From assembly GCF_002159455.1 (NCBI RefSeq), contig NZ_NFIQ01000038.1:1-37081 (forward strand): DNA of 37,081 nt, read 5' to 3'. The notes under the pieces were generated by a model. The model saw only the letters and a list, made by a program, of their open reading frames with translations. It did no database searches and was not told the origin of the DNA. This DNA is from Flavonifractor sp. An306 (GTDB taxonomy: Bacteria; Bacillota; Clostridia; Oscillospirales; Oscillospiraceae). Of this stretch, positions 22,531-29,936 are shown in pieces (position 1 is the stretch's first letter; every line of letters starts with the position of its first letter). The translations under genes and the position numbers were made by a program.

Positions 22531-24399
22531 ATGATTCAGCCAATCAAAGAGTTTCGTGTGACCCGGCTTACCATCAGCGGCTTCAAGGGTTATGCGGACA
22601 GCCGGACATTTCAGTTCGGCAATATGAATGTCATCTCCGGCCACATGGGCGTTGGAAAGAGCAGTATTGCGGATGCCATTGCCTTCGCCATCACCGGCGT
22701 GGGTTTCTACGCCGGCAGCAAAATTGACCACCTCTACCATCAGCACACGCGCGATTTGACGGTGGAGCTGGTGTTTGAGGATGGAACCGGAAAAACGAGA
22801 ACCCTTACCCGCTGTCGAAAAGATGACAAAATGTCCATCACTCTGGATGGGCGGCCTATGGGGCAGGGAGAGCTTTTCTCTCTCTTTGGGGAGCGTGACC
22901 TCTTTTTGTCCATGTTCAATCCCCAATACTTTATCGGAGTTTTGGGCGCCAAGGGCCGCGACCTTCTGGAGCGTTATCTGCCGGAGATATCCAAAGAGGA
23001 AGTGTTCTCCCAGCTCAGTAAGCAGAATAGGAGCTTGCTGGAACAACAGAAGTTCCTGTCCGCCGAAGCCTATGCCAAGCAGCTGCGCGGCCAGGTGACT
23101 GACCTGGAGCGGGACATAGTAGGCATACAGGGCAAGATCGCCTTACATGGTGAACAGCAAAAGGCACAGGCCCAGGAGCTTATGGAGGCACAGGCCCATC
23201 GTACACAACTCCAGACGCGGATCGATGAACTGGAGACCAAACGAACAACAGGGTTTGACGGAAGCAGCCTGGAAGATCGGCTGGCTGACCTGTATGCCCG
23301 ATACGAAGAACTGCAACGGGAAGCACCGGAAGTCGCTGATACCGAGGCGCTGGATACCAAGCTTCGGGAAATCACCAGCAAACTCGCCCAGCGCAAGGCG
23401 GAGGTTTACCACAGTAAGTATCAGGAACCTCTGGTCCAAGTACAGGCCAAAATCAAGACCCTGAGTGCGGAATTTAACCGCCTCCGGCATATCCATGACG
23501 GTCTGAAAGCCGGGGTGCAATGCCCCTTGTGCCGGCAGACTGTAACAGAACAGAACCTGCCGCAGGTGAAAGATGAGTTTGCCGTTTCCCTCCGGAATAT
23601 TCAAACGGAGGGTTGTCAGCTCACCGCCCAGCTCAAGGAAATCCAGGCTCTGGACACCAAAGCCCAGGCCGTTTTTGAACAGTACCAAAATGACGACATT
23701 GCCGCGTGCGAGGCGGAGCTGAAATCACTCTCTGAGCAGCGCGCACAGACGGTGGCGCAGGCTGAGCAGCAGCGAGCAGGCCGTCAGAAAGAGCTTGACC
23801 GCCTGCACAGCGAGATCCAGGGCGTTGAGTTGGACCGGGAGTGCGGGATGCTCACACAGGAGGAAGCCATGGAACTGGAAGCCCTCAGAACGCAGCTTCT
23901 GGAGACCGAAGCCCGGATCAATGTGCTTTCCGAGATGGTGCAGGCTTCTCCGGCCGCAGCAGAGCAGCAGCAGGAAGATATCCGGCAGCTGCAGGCGCAG
24001 ATCCAGCAAAAGCGAGAGATCATCACCGCTCTGGCATGTTACATTTCCGAGCGGGTGGCGATCAGCTTCTCCCAGCTGAAGATGAACCGGGTGGCCATCT
24101 CTCTCTACGATGTGGTAAAAACCACGGGCGAGGTCAAGGCTGTGTTCCGGTTTACCTATGAGGGCCGTGATTACCTCTGCCTGTCTCACTCAGAAAAGAT
24201 CCGAGCTGGCCTGGAGGTGGCGGAGCTGATCAAGCGCCTGCTGGGCGTTGTGTATCCCACATTCATTGATGATGTGGAATCTGTGCCCGTCATAGACAAT
24301 GTGCGCCCCACCGGTCAGGTATTCGTTGCCAAGGTGGTCAAAGGCGCCGCCTTGCAAGTTCAGATCACAGACGCCCCCGCCGGGGCCAAAGCCGCATAA
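22531..24399 (+). CDS. Rad50/SbcC-like ATPase with zinc hook
   Basis: This is a 622-residue SMC-type ATPase. Walker A GHMGVGKS is at 37-44. Long coiled coils flank a zinc-hook CPLC (Cys331 and Cys334) near the middle. The C-terminal head has the signature-like LSHSEKIRAGLEV and a Walker B-like PTFIDDVESVPVID. It is much shorter than SbcC (about 1000), so the coils are short. Unlike the backbone YhaN it keeps the hook, so it is a separate lineage. It has no adjacent Mre11/SbcD nuclease; a structural role with the Rad52-type protein, or partner recruitment from the host, are possible. Ribosome site AAGGAGG. It is the largest gene of the element core. Confidence 0.85.
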   Translation: MIQPIKEFRVTRLTISGFKGYADSRTFQFGNMNVISGHMGVGKSSIADAIAFAITGVGFYAGSKIDHLYHQHTRDLTVELVFEDGTGKTRTLTRCRKDDKMSITLDGRPMGQGELFSLFGERDLFLSMFNPQYFIGVLGAKGRDLLERYLPEISKEEVFSQLSKQNRSLLEQQKFLSAEAYAKQLRGQVTDLERDIVGIQGKIALHGEQQKAQAQELMEAQAHRTQLQTRIDELETKRTTGFDGSSLEDRLADLYARYEELQREAPEVADTEALDTKLREITSKLAQRKAEVYHSKYQEPLVQVQAKIKTLSAEFNRLRHIHDGLKAGVQCPLCRQTVTEQNLPQVKDEFAVSLRNIQTEGCQLTAQLKEIQALDTKAQAVFEQYQNDDIAACEAELKSLSEQRAQTVAQAEQQRAGRQKELDRLHSEIQGVELDRECGMLTQEEAMELEALRTQLLETEARINVLSEMVQASPAAAEQQQEDIRQLQAQIQQKREIITALACYISERVAISFSQLKMNRVAISLYDVVKTTGEVKAVFRFTYEGRDYLCLSHSEKIRAGLEVAELIKRLLGVVYPTFIDDVESVPVIDNVRPTGQVFVAKVVKGAALQVQITDAPAGAKAA

Positions 24400-24413
24400 C
24401 GCGGCAGCCTCTT

Positions 24414-25844
24414 ATGGGCAAGCATTGCACAGACCGCTGTTATGAGGAATTCCCCATTTTGAACGTGGCTCGAAAATGTGGGCTTGTCCTGAATGATCGC
24501 ACGCTGGAACGGGAGGAGGTGGAAGCCTCCTGCCCGTTCTGCGGCGACAACGGGCCAGGAAAGCACCATCTCTTTCTCAATACCACCAGAAATATCTTCC
24601 GCTGTGTACTCTGCGGAGAAAAGGGGAACAGCGTGTCCCTCTACGCTAAGATGGAGGGCCTCTCAAACCGGCAGGCGTTTCGGGCGTTATCGGAGGACAG
24701 TGTTCTTTACCGGTTTCCCCAGCAGCCCCTGTCACAAAAACCGGCGGAGCGGGAGCCCAGCTCCCTGGCCGTCCGGCACGATGTCTACTATGATATGCTC
24801 ATGCACCTGGAGCTCTCCCCCAAGCACAGGGCCGACCTTTTGGCCCGGGGGTTGAGCGAGGAGCGTATCGAACAAAACATGTACCGCACTCTACCAGCGT
24901 CCGGCTCCGCCCGGCGGCTCCTGGCGGGCATCCTTTCCGACTTTCACGATCTGGAGGGCGTCCCGGGCTTCTATGTGGACCGGGGATATTGGGACATTCG
25001 TGGCCATTCGGGGCTTCTGGTGCCGTGCCGCGACAGGAACGGTTCGATCCAGGGCCTCCAGATCCGGCTGGACGATGAGACCAAACCGGATCGAAAGTAC
25101 CGTTGGCTCTCCAGCCGCGGCATGGCCCACGGGACCCGCGGCCACTCCTATATCCATGTCGCCGGGAATATCCATGCCAAGACCGCCTATCTCACAGAGG
25201 GCGGCTTAAAAGGCGATGTGGCCAGCTTCCTGGACCACGATGCGCTCTTTCTCTGCTTTGCGGGCGTGACAGCCATCGCCGGCCTCAAGGATGCGCTCCA
25301 GTCCATGGAGGATCTGGAAGAGGTCGTGGTCGCCCTGGACATGGATAAACTGGTCAACTGGCGGGTGCGAAACGCCCTGGGAAAGATCATGGAAACGGTA
25401 CAGGGCCTACCAGGCCTCCGGGTCCGTATGATGAACTGGAATATGACATTCAAGGGCGTGGACGACTTCTACAAGGCCCGCAATGAAGCGGCCTCAAAAG
25501 GTGTGAACATTTTGGATATGACTTCAAACTTTATTACCATGCGCCTGGAAAATCTGTGGAAGCAGGAATATCCAGAGCAGGACCGCGGCTTTATCCGCGC
25601 CTGCGAGTGGGAGGAATTGACGGTGCCGATGGACCAGCTGAACGCCGGAGAGCCTGCGGATATGGAAAAAGCGCGGCACTATCTGAAACTCCTGCAGGCG
25701 GGTGAAGCGGGATTTCCGCCCCTTGTCAGTGTCAACGGCATGGTGATCGACGGCCTGCACCGTTTCTGGGCATACCGGCAGATGGGCTTCCGGGAGGTAG
25801 CCATTTACCAGAATAAGCCTTGGGTCATGCCCGCAGCAGCATAA
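24414..25844 (+). CDS. Fusion: CHC2-type zinc finger, Toprim-like core, ParB-like C-terminus
   Basis: This 476-residue protein has three parts. The N-terminus holds a primase-type zinc ribbon with Cys40, Cys43, Cys64 and Cys67 (CPFCGDNG...CVLCGEKGN). The middle (about 190-380) looks like a DUF3854/Toprim-like fold, with TEGGLKGDVA supplying the conserved Glu and VVVALDMDKL the acidic pair. The C-terminus (about 425-476) resembles a ParB/Srx nuclease-like fold, with VSVNGMVIDGLHRFWAYRQMGF and DGLHR at 447-451 matching the ParB box. The first two parts suggest primase or DNA binding at replication. The third links the protein to the ParA six genes upstream. The start ATG 24414 lacks a strong ribosome site and lies 15 bases after the Rad50-like stop. 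Domain assignment is by motif only. Confidence 0.75.
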   Translation: MGKHCTDRCYEEFPILNVARKCGLVLNDRTLEREEVEASCPFCGDNGPGKHHLFLNTTRNIFRCVLCGEKGNSVSLYAKMEGLSNRQAFRALSEDSVLYRFPQQPLSQKPAEREPSSLAVRHDVYYDMLMHLELSPKHRADLLARGLSEERIEQNMYRTLPASGSARRLLAGILSDFHDLEGVPGFYVDRGYWDIRGHSGLLVPCRDRNGSIQGLQIRLDDETKPDRKYRWLSSRGMAHGTRGHSYIHVAGNIHAKTAYLTEGGLKGDVASFLDHDALFLCFAGVTAIAGLKDALQSMEDLEEVVVALDMDKLVNWRVRNALGKIMETVQGLPGLRVRMMNWNMTFKGVDDFYKARNEAASKGVNILDMTSNFITMRLENLWKQEYPEQDRGFIRACEWEELTVPMDQLNAGEPADMEKARHYLKLLQAGEAGFPPLVSVNGMVIDGLHRFWAYRQMGFREVAIYQNKPWVMPAAA

Positions 25845-26031
25845 GACCTGCCAGTGGATGAGACAGCTTTGGCAGACAGTTCCTTGTATGGCTGGCGCGG
25901 ATCTCCACCGGAGTTTTCCACATACCGGACGCTCGATGTGGACACAGAGCATGATCAGACGAGATCGTGTCTTGCGTACACGGTCTGCGATCAAAAGGCA
26001 GCCAAAGATTTGATTTTGGAGGTAAAAAACA

Positions 26032-27027
26032 ATGTTGAACCATGAGAAAACCATCCGTTTTGAAGACTTCGCCGCCGTTTCTCGGGATAGCGGAGATGTT
26101 CTGGGAAAGGTACTGTACTACTCGCTCTCCAGCATCCTGATCGACCGGGACGAACTGGAAGGCCTGTGCGACGCCGTAGGATTTCCCAGGGGCAGGAGCA
26201 ATCGGACTGCCATGGGCGACGCCTTTCGTTCCGCCACCGGCGATATTTACGAGCGCCGGGTCGTAAAAACGGACAGCGGCCCGCAGATCTTCAAGGTATA
26301 TTGCCGGGACAACAAGGGGGGAAACGCCTCTGTGATCTCCCGCGAGCTGGTCAAGGAGACCGTACACGAGGACACCAATGAATACCGTAAGCTGGCCAAC
26401 ATCACCTTTAGCAAGACCAGCAAGCTGTTCTCCTACGATAACCTGGTTTCTGACCTTCACATCGACCCGCTTCCGTACTGCATGGAGGCGCAGAGGCTTT
26501 TTGAACTCTACCAGAACTGCGCCGGCCGGCGGCAGATCGAGACCCTGCTGGAGAACTATGTGGACTCCATGCAGGCCGTCAAAATAGGCCGGGGGCATTT
26601 CTTTTTCATCCCCCGGGACTTTACCGCCAGATTGCAGGTGTTTGAGGATTTTGTGGAGATGCTGGAGGAGCACAACCAGCTCAAGCGCCCCGACCGTGAC
26701 CCGCTGGAGGTCAACAGCATCTATGTCGTGGACGACGCCAAGCAGCGTCAGAAAATGACCGCCGCCTTCTACCGGTCTGTCCGCAAGGAGATCGCCGAGT
26801 ATGAGGAGCGCGTCACCCACCTGATCCAGAGCGGGAGCCAGAGCCCCAGGATCATGGATCGCTGGGTCACGCGTATCCAAGGCCTGGAGGAAAAGAAGCG
26901 GAATTATGAGAGTGTCCTGAAGCGCGAACTCACCGACCTGGACGAGGAGTTTACCTCCCTCCGCTATCTGTCGGACGAGCTTCGGATCAGAGCGGCGGGC
27001 CTCCGCGTCCATCAAAAGGCCGCTTGA
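26032..27027 (+). CDS. Conserved element protein, unknown function (331 residues)
   Basis: ATG 26032 follows TTGGAGGT. The protein is mixed alpha/beta in its first 200 residues and ends in a long charged helix, probably a coiled coil (about 240-325, Arg/Glu/Leu rich). Motifs that stand out are GKVLYYSLSSILIDRDELEGLC near the start, KIGRGHFFFIPRDFTARLQVFEDF in the middle and VNSIYVVDDAKQRQKMTAAFY after it. It resembles the large unnamed DUF6744-type proteins found in clostridial elements and phages; I am unsure of that assignment. No catalytic motif is evident. It is separated from the fusion gene by 187 bases without a convincing gene and probably has its own expression signal there. It is in line with the core operon. 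Confidence 0.75.
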   Translation: MLNHEKTIRFEDFAAVSRDSGDVLGKVLYYSLSSILIDRDELEGLCDAVGFPRGRSNRTAMGDAFRSATGDIYERRVVKTDSGPQIFKVYCRDNKGGNASVISRELVKETVHEDTNEYRKLANITFSKTSKLFSYDNLVSDLHIDPLPYCMEAQRLFELYQNCAGRRQIETLLENYVDSMQAVKIGRGHFFFIPRDFTARLQVFEDFVEMLEEHNQLKRPDRDPLEVNSIYVVDDAKQRQKMTAAFYRSVRKEIAEYEERVTHLIQSGSQSPRIMDRWVTRIQGLEEKKRNYESVLKRELTDLDEEFTSLRYLSDELRIRAAGLRVHQKAA

Positions 27028-27049
27028 AATGCTGGAATGGAGGAGCAAA

Positions 27050-27469
27050 ATGAACAAGGAAAAGAAGGATGGGCCGACCGTCAAAGCCTCCCAAGCGGTC
27101 AAGCGTCCAGATAACCAACCGCCGTGTTACCGTTCGGAGACACGCAATCCCTATCCGCTTTGCCTGGGCTGGGGAATGAGAGCCTGTGCCCACTGCTGCC
27201 TCTGGACAGACTATGACCCGGATGAGGACGAAAGCCGTGTAAACCTGCCGCTCTCCCTGGCGCAGCTCCAGGAGATGGACGGCACTCCCGCCTGGTGGGA
27301 GTGCGGCCCGGAATACAGCTGCTGGGGCATCATCGCCGTGGACAGCAGCGGGCGTTGGGAGGGCATCCCCTTCTTTCGGGGCCGGTGGCGTGAGAGCAAT
27401 TTTGTATATGACATCGAAGCACGCAAGATGAAGATCTATCGCCGTCCGCCCAATGAGGAGACCCGGTAA
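27050..27469 (+). CDS. Small Cys/Trp-rich protein, unknown
   Basis: The chosen start, ATG 27050, has GGAGGAG directly upstream and gives 139 residues; an earlier ATG at 27029 lacks such a site. The N-terminus is a Lys-rich tail. The centre holds clustered Cys and Trp: YPLCLGWGMRACAHCCLWTDYD, then WWECGPEYSCWGI. The six or so Cys residues could form a zinc site. The end (FVYDIEARKMKIYRRPP) is a short strand/helix. Gene order places it with the element core operon. No family is recognised. Confidence 0.65.
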   Translation: MNKEKKDGPTVKASQAVKRPDNQPPCYRSETRNPYPLCLGWGMRACAHCCLWTDYDPDEDESRVNLPLSLAQLQEMDGTPAWWECGPEYSCWGIIAVDSSGRWEGIPFFRGRWRESNFVYDIEARKMKIYRRPPNEETR

Positions 27470-27542
27470 ATCTGCGGCCCGCATTCCTAATGGAACGAGT
27501 TAGGCCACCGCATAAAAATCAAACCGAGAGGAGTACTTTGAG

Positions 27543-27869
27543 ATGACCTATCGAGAGAAGGCCGTTTTCACTCTGGATGATTTCGACTATGCCGCCGCAA
27601 AGCCGGGAGACTATGTGGAGGAGGCCGTGGTGGACGCGGCGATGAGCTGCCTGCCGCCTGTCTGCATGAGCGGCGCCTGCTCGCAGATGGGGGAACCCTT
27701 TGATATGCGGCAGGACCCTTCGACTGGTGCTTGGAGGTCCACTTATGCCACATTCAAGCGTTGCCTGGATGTTTCCGGCATCTGGGAGTATTGCGGCCAT
27801 TGCTTTCCGGGCGAGACAGTAGAGTGCGGGACGCCCCCGGTCTATTGTGACACAAATCCTTCCAAATAG
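27543..27869 (+). CDS. Small Cys-rich protein, last gene of the core operon
   Basis: ATG 27543 follows GAGAGGAG at 27528-27535. The 108-residue product has eight Cys in its second two-thirds (CLPPVCMSGAC, then CLDVSGIWEYCGHC, CGTPPVYC), which suggests a metal-binding fold. It resembles neither a toxin nor a secreted peptide, and has no signal peptide. It is followed by an intrinsic terminator at 27911-27957. The two neighbouring Cys-rich genes may encode related partners, but their sequences are not obviously homologous. No known function. Confidence 0.65.
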   Translation: MTYREKAVFTLDDFDYAAAKPGDYVEEAVVDAAMSCLPPVCMSGACSQMGEPFDMRQDPSTGAWRSTYATFKRCLDVSGIWEYCGHCFPGETVECGTPPVYCDTNPSK

Positions 27870-27910
27870 AGCTGATTATTGCTCCGACCGCAGACACGGT
27901 CAATTGAAAA

Positions 27911-27957
27911 AGTCCGAGAGGGGACGCCGCACTGGCGCCCCACCCTCGGGCTCTTTT
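27911..27957. terminator. Terminator between the core operon and a leftward XRE gene
   Basis: A long imperfect GC-rich hairpin (about 27911-27928 pairing with 27934-27950, small bulges) ends in CTCTTTTATTTT. It closes the rightward operon. It also overlaps the stop of the leftward XRE gene (27956-27958). Confidence 0.7.
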
Positions 27958-28306
27958 ATTTTGCCTCGCCTTGACATTCCGCGCCATCCTTCTGCAGTGG
28001 GAGGGAAAGACGCTGGATCATAGACAGCACCAGGGCCGCGTCCTGTTCGTTCAGCTTCCGGATGGCGTTGATGGCCTTCTGCACGGTGGGCGACAGGACA
28101 TTTCCCTCATCAAAGAACTCAGACATACTCATATCAAAATAATCCGCAATATTAAATAATTCTTGGGACGATGGCAAGGACTTTCCTGAGGTAATACTCT
28201 GGATATAGCTTTTGCTGTGTCCCAGTTCCAACGACATCTGATACTCTGAGATATTGCGAGCCATCCGAAGCTGGGTAATACGATGTGCAATGTAGCCGCT
28301 ATCCAT
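27956..28306 (-). CDS. XRE-family HTH regulator
   Basis: This is a 116-residue repressor-like protein. The N-terminal HTH (about 5-60) reads IAHRITQLRMARNISEYQMSLELGHSKSYIQSITSGKSLPSS, a classic Cro/C1 fold, followed by a leucine-rich C-terminal part that may dimerise (LNEQDAALVLSMIQRL). I start at ATG 28306 after GAGAGGTGAT; the longer frame to 28351 begins in AT-rich upstream DNA without a site. It is convergent with the core operon and faces the AT-rich gap to its right. It may regulate itself and the nearby promoter at 28402-28430; no operator repeat is obvious. Confidence 0.88.
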   Translation of the reverse strand: MDSGYIAHRITQLRMARNISEYQMSLELGHSKSYIQSITSGKSLPSSQELFNIADYFDMSMSEFFDEGNVLSPTVQKAINAIRKLNEQDAALVLSMIQRLSLPLQKDGAECQGEAK

Positions 28307-28401
28307 CAGGTCATCACCTCTCTTTATCTGATGATACCCGATTATTTTCACTTAATGTCCGCTAATAACATGAATATTTTATTTATATAGACTTCTAAAA
28401 T

Positions 28402-28430
28402 TTGTTATTCGCCGCTGAAATTTGTATAAT
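28402..28430 (+). promoter_or_regulatory. SigmaA promoter in the AT-rich gap
   Basis: TTGTTA at 28402-28407 and TATAAT at 28425-28430 are 17 bases apart. The start would be near 28437. Only a 16-codon frame follows before multiple stops, so the original gene has probably been lost or the RNA is not coding. Confidence 0.6.
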
Positions 28431-28492
28431 AGTATAAAATTATTCTGATTACGGCGGCATATTGATTTCTGCACAAAAAGGTGGGAAAATTT

Positions 28493-28543
28493 GTGAAACA
28501 AGATGATCTGCCTAGCAGGACTTCGCAGACGCTAATCTTGTAG
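28493..28543 (+). CDS. Tiny ORF or gene remnant downstream of a strong promoter
   Basis: GTG 28493 is preceded by AAAAGGTGGG at good distance and by the promoter at 28402-28430. The frame reads MKQDDLPSRTSQTLIL and stops at 28541-28543. With both signals present it is either a real small peptide or the truncated start of a larger gene; the second is more likely given the other stubs in this element. No family is recognised. Confidence 0.35.
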   Translation: MKQDDLPSRTSQTLIL

Positions 28544-28782
28544 GATTTTAGAATAAGTTTACATCTGGACTTGTAAATAAGGACAACCGGTAATGGCGAT
28601 AGAGTTGGCTAAGTACACCATCCTCAGCTGTATAGCGGGCTGTTGGTGCCGGAGTCGACATTGATACCGGCAACGGTTTCACCCTCATTTTCGGAGTAGC
28701 GCTATCCACAGCCAAGTGATTATAATCCTGATGCGCTTCTGGCAGGATATCGTAGGGCAAGCAGGATTCAACATTATGGACA

Positions 28783-28812
28783 AAGGGCCGGAGGCATTTG
28801 CTTCCGGCCCTT
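28783..28812 (+). terminator. Possible terminator before the response-regulator gene
   Basis: Perfect 10-base arms (28783-28792 and 28803-28812) enclose a 10-base loop. The following AATTATGC is only weakly T-rich, so termination may be poor. Confidence 0.4.
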
Positions 28813-28854
28813 AATTATGCTGTAATAGTAGGAATACAATCAACATTGACCATT

Positions 28855-29589
28855 ATGATACCCACAAAAGGAGGAAACAATACGGGCAGCGTCATTTCAG
28901 GAACACGCGTTCTGTTGATTGAGAAAGAAAAGGAACAGGCAGAACATACCCGAACACTATTGAGGGGGAGCAGAATTGATACCCATATTACACCAACGAT
29001 TCAGGATGCAGTCCATCAAATGGTGCTCTATACATTCGACGCGATTGCATTGGATATGGATACAGAAGATTCCTCTCGTCTGATTGGATTGCTGCTAGAT
29101 CTCAAGCACACCAGAAACACCTTATTGCTTGCATTTCCTATTTGTGCTTCAGAGGACCGTTCCTCTTTACTGATTCGCGGCTTTGATATGTGCCTTACGG
29201 AACGCGTTTCGGAAGAAGTGTGTGCAGCAATTTGTGCGCTGCTCCGCCGCCCATCCTTGAGCGAGTACTCTCTGGGGAGTGCGCCACCTGTACAAATCGT
29301 ACATAAAGGAATCATGATGGACCCTTTACGTCAGAAAGTTACGATAGATGGTGTGGAGGTTGTTTTGACAGCATTGGAATTTAAGCTCCTCTACCTTCTT
29401 GCAAGTAACCCTTCCATTGTTTTTTCCAAAGAACGAATTTATGAGCGGCTCTGGAGTGAAAACAGCATATACGGATGCCAAAGTGTTGTTGATATGGTTT
29501 GTTCCATCCGAAAAAAACTAAAGATTTCATCCAAAGATAGCACTTATATTAAAACAATCAAAGGCGCTGGTTATTGCTTCGCTCCGTAG
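28855..29589 (+). CDS. Orphan OmpR-type regulator with degenerate receiver
   Basis: The protein is 244 residues from ATG 28855. The C-terminal winged helix (about 150-244) is complete, with TALEFKLLYLLASNPSIVFSKERIYERLW and the ending IKTIKGAGYCF typical of OmpR/PhoB DNA-binding domains. The N-terminal domain has receiver topology. The acidic pair at the first strand is replaced by EKEKEQ; Asp67 (ALDMDTED) is in the phospho-acceptor place, and the conserved Lys-Pro is absent. It may therefore work without phosphorylation. No histidine kinase is adjacent. The start is uncertain: a fine AAAGGAGG at 28866-28873 is followed by no in-frame ATG, GTG or TTG. A direct repeat with 22-base period lies just downstream of the gene (29674-29705). 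Confidence 0.8.
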   Translation: MIPTKGGNNTGSVISGTRVLLIEKEKEQAEHTRTLLRGSRIDTHITPTIQDAVHQMVLYTFDAIALDMDTEDSSRLIGLLLDLKHTRNTLLLAFPICASEDRSSLLIRGFDMCLTERVSEEVCAAICALLRRPSLSEYSLGSAPPVQIVHKGIMMDPLRQKVTIDGVEVVLTALEFKLLYLLASNPSIVFSKERIYERLWSENSIYGCQSVVDMVCSIRKKLKISSKDSTYIKTIKGAGYCFAP

Positions 29590-29936
29590 TAGTGGAAAAT
29601 AGCATTTTGGCGCTTTTGTGACAAAATACTGTTGTTTTATAAAAGCCAAAAATGAAATCTAAAAAATTTTATTTTAATTCCATTTTCTGACCATCTTAAT
29701 TCCATGATGTTCCTTTATTCTAATGGAAACGGCACACGGGGTTCTATCAAGGCAGGCCTCAAAAATGACGAGGCGGAATGTGGGTAAGACGGAGCAAAAA
29801 TCCAGAAAACTCGTATAGCCACATCATGCTTCATGTGCAACCAGTTTCTGTGCCCCTTTTTCTACTATATTGCTTTTATATGATGGTTTCCCATTGTGCC
29901 GAAACGGTTTACTTTGGCTGAGAGGTGGGAATTATT
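29590..29936. other. Non-coding AT-rich gap before the sigma-like gene
   Basis: No gene is supported here. An imperfect AT-rich hairpin (about 29602-29653) may end the response-regulator transcript. The 22-base-period direct repeats follow at 29674-29705. A TATATT box near 29864 may be part of a promoter for the sigma-like gene, but its -35 is poor. Confidence 0.5.
29674..29705. repeat. Direct repeat TTAATTCCAT with 22-base period
   Basis: Two identical 10-base copies start at 29674 and 29696, two helical turns apart. ATGGAA in opposite orientation occurs near 29722. OmpR/PhoB-type proteins bind tandem half-sites on one DNA face, so this may be a target of the regulator encoded just upstream. 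The link is inferred from spacing and position. Confidence 0.45.

Larger units (their letters stand above)
28307..28854. other. AT-rich intergenic stretch with promoter, tiny ORF and hairpin
   Basis: This 550-base gap separates the leftward XRE gene from the response-regulator gene. It is visibly richer in A/T than the core operon at first and more mixed after 28545. It holds a strong promoter (28402-28430), a 16-codon frame (28493-28543) and a hairpin at 28783-28812. A leftward open frame at 28548-28760 has no ribosome site or recognisable product. The region may be the worn remains of one or more genes. Confidence 0.5.

Noticed and set aside
25854-26045. A 63-codon frame between the fusion gene and the 331-residue gene
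   Set aside because: No ribosome site, no recognisable pattern, and it overlaps the next gene's start.
28548-28760. A 70-codon minus-strand frame in the AT-rich gap
   Set aside because: No ribosome site and no family likeness; probably worn DNA.
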